From the NCBI GenBank assembly GCA_024998705.1, contig JACOEF010000503.1, positions 1 through 5,651 of the forward strand: a stretch of DNA of 5,651 bases. Direction: 5' to 3'. Of this stretch, positions 1 through 5,266 are shown piece after piece (position 1 is the first letter of the stretch; every line of letters begins with the position of its first letter). The position numbers and the translations under genes were made by a program. The stretch is from Nitrospira sp. GTDB taxonomy: Bacteria; Nitrospirota; Nitrospiria; Nitrospirales; Nitrospiraceae. The notes beneath the pieces are model-generated. The model ran no database searches, was not told the origin of the DNA, and saw nothing but the letters and a program-made list of their open reading frames with translations.

Positions 1-582
1 CTCGACCTCGCGGATGATCCCCTGTGGATCGCGTGATCGTTCGCGTCCGCGCGTGTAGGGCACCACGCAGAAGCTGCAAAAGTTGTCGCACCCGCGCATG
101 ATGGCAATCCAGGCGTTGCTGCTGCCGTCGCGTTCGGGAAGAATATCGTCGTAGGTTTCATATTCGGACAAATCCACGGCCATGCCCCGTCGCGCGAGGC
201 CCTGTTCCTCCGCATTCAGCGCATTCGTCAGCAGGCCTGGCAACTGGCGGTATCCGTCCGGGCCGACGAGCACATCCACCAGCGGTTGCTTTTCCCTCAA
301 CTCTTCCTTGAGGTTTTGTGCCATGCAGCCGAGCACCCCGACGACCAGGGGGCGCTGCTCCTTCACGGCCTTCAATTCGGCGAGATGGCCGTAGACTTTG
401 TTGTGGGCATTTTCACGAATGGCGCAGGTGTTCATGAGCAGGACATCGGCGCGTTCTCGATCCTCGGTAAACTCGAATCCTGCCTTGCGCAGTAGTGAGC
501 GAACGAGTTCCGAATCGTACTCGTTCATCTGGCAGCCGAAGGTTTCGATATGGACGGTATGGGGTTTATTGGGCTGTGTCAT
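1..582 (-). CDS. miaB: MiaB, tRNA-2-methylthio-N6-isopentenyladenosine synthase, N-terminal part
   Basis: This is the first 194 residues of a radical-SAM methylthiotransferase; the rest lies beyond the left edge. MiaB converts i6A37 to ms2i6A37 in tRNAs that read UNN codons, using two [4Fe-4S] clusters. The N-terminal UPF0004 domain shows its three cluster cysteines at C17 (TFGCQMNEYDS), C53 (NTCAIREN) and C86 (LGCMAQ). The radical-SAM CxxxCxxC motif follows at C165, C169 and C172 (MRGCDNFCSFCVVPYTRGRE). NTCAIREN and VVPYTRGRERSR are typical of MiaB and separate it from MtaB and RimO. The start at 582 is chosen because its ATG overlaps the upstream mtaB stop as ATGA, which implies translational coupling; no strong Shine-Dalgarno is visible. 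The usual family length is about 440 residues, so the catalytic barrel and TRAM domain are mostly off-window. Confidence 0.96.
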   Translation of the reverse strand, partial: MTQPNKPHTVHIETFGCQMNEYDSELVRSLLRKAGFEFTEDRERADVLLMNTCAIRENAHNKVYGHLAELKAVKEQRPLVVGVLGCMAQNLKEELREKQPLVDVLVGPDGYRQLPGLLTNALNAEEQGLARRGMAVDLSEYETYDDILPERDGSSNAWIAIMRGCDNFCSFCVVPYTRGRERSRDPQGIIREVE

Positions 583-1922
583 AGAAGTGGCCTGTGCGAG
601 GGCGGTAAGACTGTGGCGACCGGGTGGCCATAGGCCAACCCGTCCATGATGCCGGGGATGGTGACCTGGTGAATCGAGCCGGCGACGACGGCATCGGCCG
701 CGACCGCCACCCGGGTGAAGTTGGCGGTGGTGCCGGTGCGAAACCCGTCGCGCGTTCCCTGTTCGAAAAGGACGGGGAGGGTGCGCCCGATCTGTTGTTG
801 ATAAAAGGCTAACGCCTTGGCCCGGGATAGTTCCGCCAGGGCCTTGCTGCGCTGCCGGATGACGGCGGGAGGAATCTGATCTTCGAGGCGCGCAGCGGCC
901 GTACCCGGCCGGGATGAATAGCTGAACACGTGGAAATAGGAGAAGGAGAGTCGCTCGGCTGTCCGGATCGTATTCGCGAACGCCTGTTCGTTCTCGCCGG
1001 GAAAACCCACCATGAGATCGGTTCCCAGCCCGAGATCCGGCATCAGGGTCAGGGCTTGCTCGACCAACTCCTCATATTCGCGGACAGTATAACGCCGGTT
1101 CATTGCCTGCAGGATTCCGTCATCACCGCTTTGCAGGGGAAGATGCAAATAATGACACAGCTTTGTCGAGTCGGCCATGTGGTGGAGCAGTGCTGTCGGC
1201 ACCGTCGTGGGTTCAATCGAAGAGATGCGGATGCGGGTAACCTCATGAATCGCTTCAAGTTCACGTAGTAGCTCAACCAGTCCGAGCCCTTGGTACGCGT
1301 ATTGGCCGATGTTCACGCCGGTGAGAACCAGTTCCCGATATCCGTGGGCGGCGAGCTCACGGGCCTCCCGTAAGACATCGTCTACCGTGCGACTCCGTTC
1401 ACGGCCGCGCGCGAACGGAATCAGGCAAAAGCTGCACATGAAATCGCATCCGTCCTGAATCTTGAGGAGCGCGCGGGTGGAGTCGGAATAGGCGGTGCCG
1501 GGCAGGACGAAATCTTCTCGATCGATCGTGCGACTGTGGCGGACCTCAGGCTCCGGCTGTTTCCGGAGTTTGGTCGGGGCCGGGAGATAATCCGGGAGAT
1601 TCATTTTGAACTGGGTCCCGACGATCAGGTCGATACCGGCTACCTTCTGCAGCTGCGTGGCGCCGGTTTGGGCATAACACCCCGTGACCGCGACGAAGGC
1701 ATGCGGCGAGTGGCGGAGCGTCTTGCGAACCGCATAGCGGCAATCTTTTTCGGCGTTTTCCGTCACGGAGCAGGTGTTCAAGACGAGCAGGTCCGTCTCC
1801 TTGCCGAACTCCACCAGCTGATAGCCCCGGCGTACCAGGGTATCGGCTAACATGGAGGTCTCGGATTGGCTGAGGCGGCAACCCAATGTATGGAGGGAGG
1901 CGCGTGGCATGCTGGTCGACAT
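579..1922 (-). CDS. mtaB: MtaB, tRNA (N6-L-threonylcarbamoyladenosine(37)-C2)-methylthiotransferase
   Basis: This complete 447-residue radical-SAM enzyme adds a methylthio group to t6A37, giving ms2t6A37 in tRNAs that read ANN codons. The UPF0004 domain (about residues 8-115) has cysteines at C15 (HTLGCRLSQSET), C51 (NTCSVTENAEKDCR) and C82 (TGCYAQ). The radical-SAM cluster motif is C159-x3-C163-x2-C166 (IQDGCDFMCSFCLIPFARG). A TRAM-like RNA-binding tail covers about residues 380-440. TLGC-x-x-x-Q-x-E and NTCSVT are hallmarks of the MtaB/YqeV branch rather than MiaB or RimO, and the length is normal. The ATG at 1922 is preferred; a second in-frame ATG lies at 1910. Neither has a recognisable Shine-Dalgarno. 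The stop codon overlaps the miaB start, so the two tRNA-A37 thiolation genes are probably cotranscribed. Confidence 0.95.
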   Translation of the reverse strand: MSTSMPRASLHTLGCRLSQSETSMLADTLVRRGYQLVEFGKETDLLVLNTCSVTENAEKDCRYAVRKTLRHSPHAFVAVTGCYAQTGATQLQKVAGIDLIVGTQFKMNLPDYLPAPTKLRKQPEPEVRHSRTIDREDFVLPGTAYSDSTRALLKIQDGCDFMCSFCLIPFARGRERSRTVDDVLREARELAAHGYRELVLTGVNIGQYAYQGLGLVELLRELEAIHEVTRIRISSIEPTTVPTALLHHMADSTKLCHYLHLPLQSGDDGILQAMNRRYTVREYEELVEQALTLMPDLGLGTDLMVGFPGENEQAFANTIRTAERLSFSYFHVFSYSSRPGTAAARLEDQIPPAVIRQRSKALAELSRAKALAFYQQQIGRTLPVLFEQGTRDGFRTGTTANFTRVAVAADAVVAGSIHQVTIPGIMDGLAYGHPVATVLPPSHRPLL

Positions 1923-1930
1923 CGTGTGCG

Positions 1931-1960
1931 ATTATAAGAGGGTGCACATTCGATCGGCAA
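1931..1960 (-). promoter_or_regulatory. sigma70-type promoter for mtaB-miaB
   Basis: On the minus strand a perfect TATAAT (1931-1936) lies 18 bases after TTGCCG (1955-1960), which matches four of six -35 consensus bases. The predicted transcript start, about 7 bases after the -10 box, falls near 1924, only a couple of bases before the mtaB ATG at 1922. The resulting mRNA would be leaderless or nearly so, which fits the absence of a Shine-Dalgarno. The promoter is inferred from motif match and position. Confidence 0.55.
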
Positions 1961-1993
1961 GGTGACGAGGACTCGAAAAAGTCGGTCGAGCGC

Positions 1994-2022
1994 TTGAACG
2001 GGGTATAGCTGGGTGGTAGCAT
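1994..2022 (+). promoter_or_regulatory. possible sigma70-type promoter for the secreted protein gene
   Basis: TTGAAC (1994-1999) and TAGCAT (2017-2022) are separated by 17 bases; each matches four of six consensus bases. Transcription would start near 2029, giving a leader of about 38 bases before the ATG at 2067. The match is moderate and could be chance, but a promoter is needed in this 144-base divergent gap. Confidence 0.25.
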
Positions 2023-2066
2023 GAATGAAATTGCCTCCATCATGGCGTCGGCCTGCTCTCTGAACC

Positions 2067-2474
2067 ATGACGAACCTTCGTGTTGCCGCCAGTCTCTTGC
2101 TCGCTGTGCTCCTCTTTCTTCCGGCAACCTCCGCCTGGTCTCAGGACCCGCTTCCTATCGAGCCTGACCTGAATAGCCGTCTGGATGAACTCTACGACCA
2201 TGAGTCGCGACTGTTCATCATGCTCTTTTCACTGCATGGCGATGGGAAGGTCGATTACATTACGGGGCGTCTCGTGCAGGACTACACGAGGAGTAATTAC
2301 GGGAATCCGGTCTATTATACCGAACAGTTCCCGTTGTTCTATTGGTGGGATCACACGATGTTCAACGATCCGGATCAAGACGGAGTGAATGGGAACGAGC
2401 GGGTCTACCAGGAGAACATCGAGTTCGACATCGCGCGATACAAACCGTGCCTGTTCAACGGGCAGCCTTGTTAG
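2067..2474 (+). CDS. Small exported protein of unknown function with a DxDxDG loop
   Basis: I do not recognise a named family for this 135-residue protein. Residues 1-25 form a clear Sec signal peptide: a charged start, a hydrophobic core LLLAVLLFLP, and a likely cut after TSA (23) or AWS (25). The mature part is acidic and aromatic. It contains a DGDGK-like stretch HGDGKVDYITGR (57-68), an aromatic cluster FPLFYWWDH (88-96), and DPDQDGVNGNE (101-111), which resembles the DxDxDG calcium loop of EF-hand/dockerin-like proteins. Two cysteines near the end (C128, C135) could form a disulfide in the periplasm. An in-frame stop at 2061 sits just upstream, so the ATG at 2067 is the earliest ATG available. 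There is no obvious Shine-Dalgarno. It is divergent from mtaB, convergent with the stress operon, and appears to be a single-gene unit. Calcium binding is inferred, not shown. Confidence 0.8.
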   Translation: MTNLRVAASLLLAVLLFLPATSAWSQDPLPIEPDLNSRLDELYDHESRLFIMLFSLHGDGKVDYITGRLVQDYTRSNYGNPVYYTEQFPLFYWWDHTMFNDPDQDGVNGNERVYQENIEFDIARYKPCLFNGQPC

Positions 2475-2711
2475 GCGCATCCTTCACGAACGCTTCTACT
2501 GCAACTGCCGACACGCTGCTCCGACAGGCCTGACGGCGGGCATGCTCGTCGCTCCATCGGTCAACAGACTGTTTCAAGGATGCGTCTATCCCATGCCCTT
2601 GCCCTCGTCCTCGTGGCTCCGCGCGCCCGTCTCACTTGTGTTTCTTGTGAAGCGCCTCTCGCTTCTCCCGGTTGGTTTCGGTCTTCCTTTCCACGTCTTC
2701 GCCGCCGGCAC
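2475..2711. other. Intergenic gap between convergent genes
   Basis: This stretch of 237 bases separates the plus-strand secreted-protein gene from the minus-strand universal stress protein gene. No convincing coding region was found in it. The only clean local structure is a 6-bp hairpin, GAAGCG/CGCTTC with a 5-base loop, at 2649-2665. It could act as a weak bidirectional terminator, but neither side has a U-tract. A small palindrome CAGGCCTG lies within 2524-2533. Confidence 0.5.
2649..2665. terminator. Weak hairpin, possible terminator between convergent genes
   Basis: GAAGCG (2649-2654), loop CCTCT, then CGCTTC (2660-2665) form a perfect 6-bp stem about 50 bases past the universal stress protein stop. 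No run of T follows on either strand, so it is not a classical intrinsic terminator. Its position between two convergent genes is the main argument. Confidence 0.18.
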
Positions 2712-3575
2712 TCATTCAAACACCAACACCGGACAGGAGGCGCGATGCAGCACCGCATGGGAGACGCTGCCTAAGACGAACCGGGTGATGCCTTGCCTGG
2801 CCCGCGAACCCACCATGATCAGGTCCACGCCCAGTTTTTCCGCCTCGTGGAGAATCATCGTGACCGGCGTTCCCAGAACACTTGCGCTGCGGGTGGTATA
2901 CCCGAGTGTCCGAAGTTCGGTGGCAATTCCATCGACGAAATCACGGGCATGCCGGAGGGCCTGCGCCTCCAGTTTTTCCGCTGCCGAGTCGTCAATGGGC
3001 CAGGGTGGTCGGGTCGCCGGGAGTACAGTCAATAAATTGATGTTCACCGGCTCATGGAAGGGCTGCTTCCGGAGAAATTTCAGCGCCGCCTCGGCGTCCG
3101 ATTGGCCTTCCAGCGGGAGCAGGATCTGTTTCAAGTCGCGGAGCGAACCCTGTAGGATCAGTTTGGCACAGGGAGCGACGCTTAAGACACGATGGGAGAC
3201 GCTTCCCAGCAGTCGTTCTTTCACCGGTCCCAGCCCCCTGGCTCCCATGACAATGAGGTCCACATGGCGTGCCTCCGCTGTCGCGACGATCATTTCCGAC
3301 GGCGACCCTGAGCCCAGTTGCGTGGTGACCGGCCCGCTGTGAAGCGAGAGCAGGGAATGGATCCGGGTCAGCAACTGCTCGCCATCCTCTTTCATGCTGC
3401 GTTCCAATTGCGCGTAGAGTTCATGGGCTACTTCCGGCACCATCATGGGATAAATTGGTCGGGGCGCATCCACGACATGGAGCAGGATCAGCTCATCCGG
3501 GCGGCGCAGATATTTCAGCGCCCGCGCGGCTTCATAGGAGTGATCGGACTTATCGACGGCTAAGAGGATTTTCAT
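2712..3575 (-). CDS. Universal stress protein, tandem UspA domains
   Basis: This 287-residue cytoplasmic protein has two UspA (PF00582-type) alpha/beta nucleotide-binding domains, at about 1-141 and 146-287. Domain 1 starts MKILLAVDKSDHS, with the usual D8, and carries the ATP-site signature G111-x2-G114-x9-G124-S125. Domain 2 starts KQILLPLEGQSDAE; its equivalent is G256-x2-A259-x9-G269-S270, so the second glycine is alanine. That may weaken nucleotide binding there. In this family ATP-binding tandem proteins act as stress sensors or chaperone-like factors; the specific partner is unknown. AAGGA lies 9 bases before the ATG, and the ATG overlaps the stop of the preceding hydrolase as ATGA, so expression is probably coupled. 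It is the last gene of the minus-strand unit starting at 4406. Confidence 0.93.
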   Translation of the reverse strand: MKILLAVDKSDHSYEAARALKYLRRPDELILLHVVDAPRPIYPMMVPEVAHELYAQLERSMKEDGEQLLTRIHSLLSLHSGPVTTQLGSGSPSEMIVATAEARHVDLIVMGARGLGPVKERLLGSVSHRVLSVAPCAKLILQGSLRDLKQILLPLEGQSDAEAALKFLRKQPFHEPVNINLLTVLPATRPPWPIDDSAAEKLEAQALRHARDFVDGIATELRTLGYTTRSASVLGTPVTMILHEAEKLGVDLIMVGSRARQGITRFVLGSVSHAVLHRASCPVLVFE

Positions 3576-4272
3576 GATCGGTGTTCCTTTGTCGTGTGCG
3601 GTTCCGGTTGGAGATAACGTTGAAACCAGCGAAGCGCTTCCCGGGCGACCTGCTCCAGCGTGCCCGGTTCTTCAAATAAATGACTGGCCCCAGGGACAAT
3701 CACCAGTTCTTTCCGGCAGGTCAGTCGTGTGAGCGCGTCCTGATTCATGTCGATGACGGGACCATCATTACTTCCGACCAGCAGGAGTGTCGGCGCGGTG
3801 ACCAGGTTCAGGTAGGGGCCGGCCAGATCGGGTCGGCCGCCGCGCGACACGACGGCGCCCACCGCATGGGGTTTGCGGGCTGCCGCCTGGAGCGCCGCGC
3901 CGGCCCCTGTGCTGGCGCCGAAATACCCGATCGGGAGTCCTGCCGTCTGGGGGTGCGTCTGCAACCAAGCCTCCGCGAGTAACAGCCGATCGGCAAGCAG
4001 GTCGATGTCAAAAATCTTGCGCCGATCATCCGCCTCGTCAGGGTGAGGAGATCCATGAGCAATGTCGCGAACCCGCCCGATTCCAAATGTCGGGCCACGA
4101 ACTGGTTCCGCGGGCTGAATCGCCCGCTGCCGCTGCCGTGAGCAAAGGCGATGACACCTCTCGGGTGGGCGGGCAGACCCAGCAGTCCATCAAGCGTGAT
4201 GGCATCATGGCTGATGCTGACCTGGAAGATACTCTCCGCTTCCATAAATTGATGTGGATCCGGTCGGTTCAT
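3572..4272 (-). pseudogene. Dienelactone-hydrolase-family alpha/beta hydrolase, frameshifted
   Basis: Two overlapping frames together encode one alpha/beta hydrolase of about 233 residues. The first frame gives residues 1-77, including LPAHPRGVIAFAHGSGSGR (oxyanion/HGSGS region) and ending FATLLMDLLT. The second frame resumes with DEADDRRKIFDIDLL and runs to the stop at 3572. The triad is visible: nucleophile S121 in GASTG, D170 in GSNDG and H198 in GASHLF. The frames join at a C-run (GGG on the plus strand, 4041-4043). One extra C there would restore DLLTPDE, so a one-base deletion or a sequencing error is likely. Unrepaired, the product is about 154 residues, half of it nonsense, without a triad. 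The ATG at 4272 has GAGGGG rather close upstream; ATG 4245 is an alternative. The substrate is unknown. The gene lies 38 bases after the micropeptide gene and overlaps the universal stress protein start. Confidence 0.88.
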
Positions 4273-4310
4273 GCCCCTCAGGGGTGCGCAACGTGAAATC
4301 TCCACGACGG

Positions 4311-4406
4311 TTACCGACAGTCTGTGGGACAGAAGAAGATCAGGTAGAGCGCGACGGCGATTCCTACCAGCACCGCACCAAAGAACAGCCACTGGGTTCG
4401 AGACAT
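4311..4406 (-). CDS. 31-residue single-span membrane peptide with C-terminal CxxxC
   Basis: The open frame starts MSRTQWLFFG, has an uninterrupted hydrophobic stretch at about residues 6-25 (WLFFGAVLVG followed by IAVALYLIFF), and ends CPTDCR before a TAA stop. One transmembrane helix is predicted, with positive R3 at the N terminus, so by the positive-inside rule the CxxxC tail (C26, C30) would face the periplasm. A good Shine-Dalgarno (GGGAG, 4412-4416) sits 5 bases before the ATG, and a sigma54-type promoter ends about 30 bases upstream. It is the first gene of the unit leading into the hydrolase and the universal stress protein. Function is unknown; a small subunit or stabiliser of a membrane complex, or a metal- or thiol-sensing peptide, are guesses. 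It could easily be missed because of its size. Confidence 0.72.
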   Translation of the reverse strand: MSRTQWLFFGAVLVGIAVALYLIFFCPTDCR

Positions 4407-4411
4407 GTTGG

Positions 4412-4416
4412 TCTCC
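4412..4416 (-). promoter_or_regulatory. Ribosome binding site of the 31-residue membrane peptide
   Basis: GGGAG on the minus strand, within GAAGGGAGACC, lies 5 bases before the ATG at 4406. It is the main support that this very short frame is translated. Confidence 0.7.
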
Positions 4417-4434
4417 CTTCAATTGACTGGTGCA

Positions 4435-4449
4435 GCAAGAGGAATGCCA
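4435..4449 (-). promoter_or_regulatory. sigma54 (-24/-12) promoter for the membrane peptide-hydrolase-Usp unit
   Basis: The minus strand reads TGGCAT-N5-TTGC followed by T. This matches the sigma54 consensus TGGCAC-N5-TTGC at nine of ten positions and keeps the essential GG-N10-GC spacing. A transcript starting about 12 bases downstream, near 4423, would have a leader of about 17 bases containing the GGGAG ribosome site and then the ATG at 4406. Such promoters require an ATP-driven enhancer-binding activator. Confidence 0.65.
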
Positions 4450-4510
4450 TTTGAGACGGGAGCATCGTCACGGGAGCGTGTGGCAAGAGGAACTCTAAGA
4501 GCCTGCAGCG

Positions 4511-4562
4511 TATGGCATGACAGGCGTCCTTTCCGTCGCCGTGCTATTTGGCGCATGCCATA
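4511..4562. repeat. 9-base inverted repeat with 34-base spacer
   Basis: TATGGCATG (4511-4519) is the exact reverse complement of CATGCCATA (4554-4562). The arms are spaced about four helical turns apart. They could be two protein-binding half-sites or a long-loop hairpin. The centre lies about 113 bases upstream of the predicted leftward start. Confidence 0.5.
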
Positions 4563-4575
4563 GGGGCCTTGCCGC

Positions 4576-4596
4576 TCTGTGGCGTTCCGCTACAGA
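4576..4596. promoter_or_regulatory. Operator-like interrupted palindrome, candidate activator site
   Basis: TCTGTGGCG (4576-4584) and CGCTACAGA (4588-4596) form a dyad with eight of nine complementary positions around a 3-base centre TTC. A third copy of the half-site, CTGTAGC, lies at 4610-4616, 33 bases (about three helical turns) from CTGTGGC at 4577. The centre is about 139 bases upstream of the rightward predicted start and 163 from the leftward one, distances usual for sigma54 activator sites. The binding protein is unknown. Confidence 0.45.
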
Positions 4597-4698
4597 ACGC
4601 TGGTATTGGCTGTAGCAGGACACCCCCCGGGGAGTTCGGAGTTGATGGCGTAGGACTGATGGTGTAAGAAAAACCGGCAATCTTGGCTCTTCGCCGTC

Positions 4699-4713
4699 GG
4701 GCATCGGCCTTGC
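4699..4713 (+). promoter_or_regulatory. sigma54 (-24/-12) promoter for the Usp-cupredoxin unit
   Basis: GGGCAT-N5-TTGC, followed by T, matches eight of ten positions of TGGCAC-N5-TTGC and keeps GG-N10-GC. Transcription would begin near 4725, about 10 bases before AGGAG (4735-4739) and 21 before the GTG at 4746. This placement would exclude the in-frame ATGs at 4716 and 4719 as starts. It is somewhat weaker than the leftward promoter. Confidence 0.5.
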
Positions 4714-4734
4714 TGATGATGGAAGTAGGAGCGC

Positions 4735-4739
4735 AGGAG
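4735..4739 (+). promoter_or_regulatory. Ribosome binding site deciding the GTG start at 4746
   Basis: AGGAG lies 6 bases before the GTG at 4746 but 15 bases before the ATG at 4755. The spacing favours GTG as the true start of the universal stress protein. Confidence 0.6.
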
Positions 4740-4745
4740 CGACGG

Positions 4746-5255
4746 GTGCAAGTTATGGCGGATCGTCTGTTCACCAAGATTCTCGTGCCGGTTGATTTTT
4801 CTTCCTGCTCCGAGGAAGCCTTCCGGATTGCGCTTTCCTTTGCGAGGTCCTATCAGGCGGAGGTGCTGCTGCTGCACGTCGTCGATACAAAGAGTTTAGA
4901 CGCGCTGAATCGACTCGGATTGGCCCCGGCGTCCGAGGCCGCGAAACAGAAAAAACAGTTGCATCATTTTGCCCGCCTGAATGCCCGACAATTGCTGGCC
5001 AGGGACGACGCGAAGGGGGTGACGATTCGCCGGTTGCTTGCGGACGGTTGTCCCTTCGAGGAGATTGCACGCACGGCTCGAGTGGAAGGGGTTGATTTGG
5101 TGGTCATGGGAAGTTACGGGGGATCGTTCGGCGGAGTCGATAAGATCTTCTTCGGCAGCACGGCGGAGAAGGTTGTCCGGACAGCTGGCTGTCCGGTGCT
5201 GACGGTGCCGCTCCCCGCAAAACGGGCGAAAGTAAAAACGGGCAAGAGTTTATAA
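4746..5255 (+). CDS. Universal stress protein, single UspA domain
   Basis: From the GTG at 4746 this is a 169-residue UspA-domain protein (166 residues from the ATG at 4755). The family opening is LFTKILVPVDFS with conserved D17, followed by a long alpha/beta fold including EVLLLHVVD. The nucleotide-site signature is MGSYGG...FFGSTAEKVV: G122-x2-G125, then 11 rather than the usual 9 residues before G137-S138, and the strand ending CPVLTVPLP. The extra two residues are glycine-rich and may reshape the phosphate-binding loop; ATP binding is therefore likely but not certain. A basic lysine-rich tail (AKRAKVKTGK) follows the domain. Frames extending further upstream are open to 4683 but lack a ribosome site. 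The cupredoxin gene starts 11 bases after the stop, so the two are probably cotranscribed. Confidence 0.92.
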   Translation: MQVMADRLFTKILVPVDFSSCSEEAFRIALSFARSYQAEVLLLHVVDTKSLDALNRLGLAPASEAAKQKKQLHHFARLNARQLLARDDAKGVTIRRLLADGCPFEEIARTARVEGVDLVVMGSYGGSFGGVDKIFFGSTAEKVVRTAGCPVLTVPLPAKRAKVKTGKSL

Positions 5256-5262
5256 AGGAGGT
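5254..5262 (+). promoter_or_regulatory. Near-perfect Shine-Dalgarno of the cupredoxin gene
   Basis: AAAGGAGGT overlaps the end of the preceding stop codon and sits 4 bases before the ATG at 5267. It is an almost complete complement of the 16S rRNA 3' end, suggesting strong translation of the second gene of the unit. Confidence 0.75.
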
Positions 5263-5266
5263 CACT

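Larger units (their letters stand above)
4407..4745. other. Divergent regulatory region between two stress-gene units
   Basis: No supported gene lies in these 339 bases; frames present are shadows. The region holds two outward-facing sigma54-type promoters, an interrupted palindrome at 4576-4596 with a further half-site at 4610-4616, a 9-base inverted repeat at 4511-4562, a repeated GCAAGAGGAA (4435-4444 and 4483-4492), and a repeated ACGGGAGC (4456-4463 and 4470-4477). The density of short repeats suggests a control region shared by both units. Confidence 0.6.

Noticed and set aside
1546..2127. Minus-strand frame of 193 codons overlapping the mtaB start
   Set aside because: It lies in another frame over mtaB and crosses both divergent starts; the translation has no domain-like pattern.
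2580..2774. Plus-strand frame starting MRLSHALALVLV, resembling a signal peptide
   Set aside because: The ribosome-like AAGG is only 2 bases from the ATG, the rest is low-complexity and basic, and it runs into the antisense of the universal stress protein.
2389..3342. Long plus-strand frame of 317 codons
   Set aside because: It is antisense to the tandem universal stress protein and overlaps the end of the secreted-protein gene; its translation is rich in Ser/Arg with no family resemblance.
3572..3964. Stand-alone 130-residue hydrolase
   Set aside because: The start is an internal TTG with no ribosome site; the same frame continues upstream to the frameshift and matches the missing middle of the hydrolase.
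4036..4048. Programmed -1 frameshift in the hydrolase
   Set aside because: A -1 slip after ACC would give the right product, but there is no XXXYYYZ heptamer and no evident stimulatory hairpin; a missing C in a C-run is simpler.
3808..4422. Minus-strand frame of 204 codons taken as one protein
   Set aside because: It starts at a TTG upstream of the micropeptide gene, overlaps that gene out of frame, and its last 77 or so residues are out-of-frame hydrolase sequence.
4642..4670. sigma70-like TTGATG-N17-TAAGAA upstream of the single-domain Usp
   Set aside because: The -10 box matches only three of six bases, weaker than the -24/-12 element downstream; kept only as an alternative.
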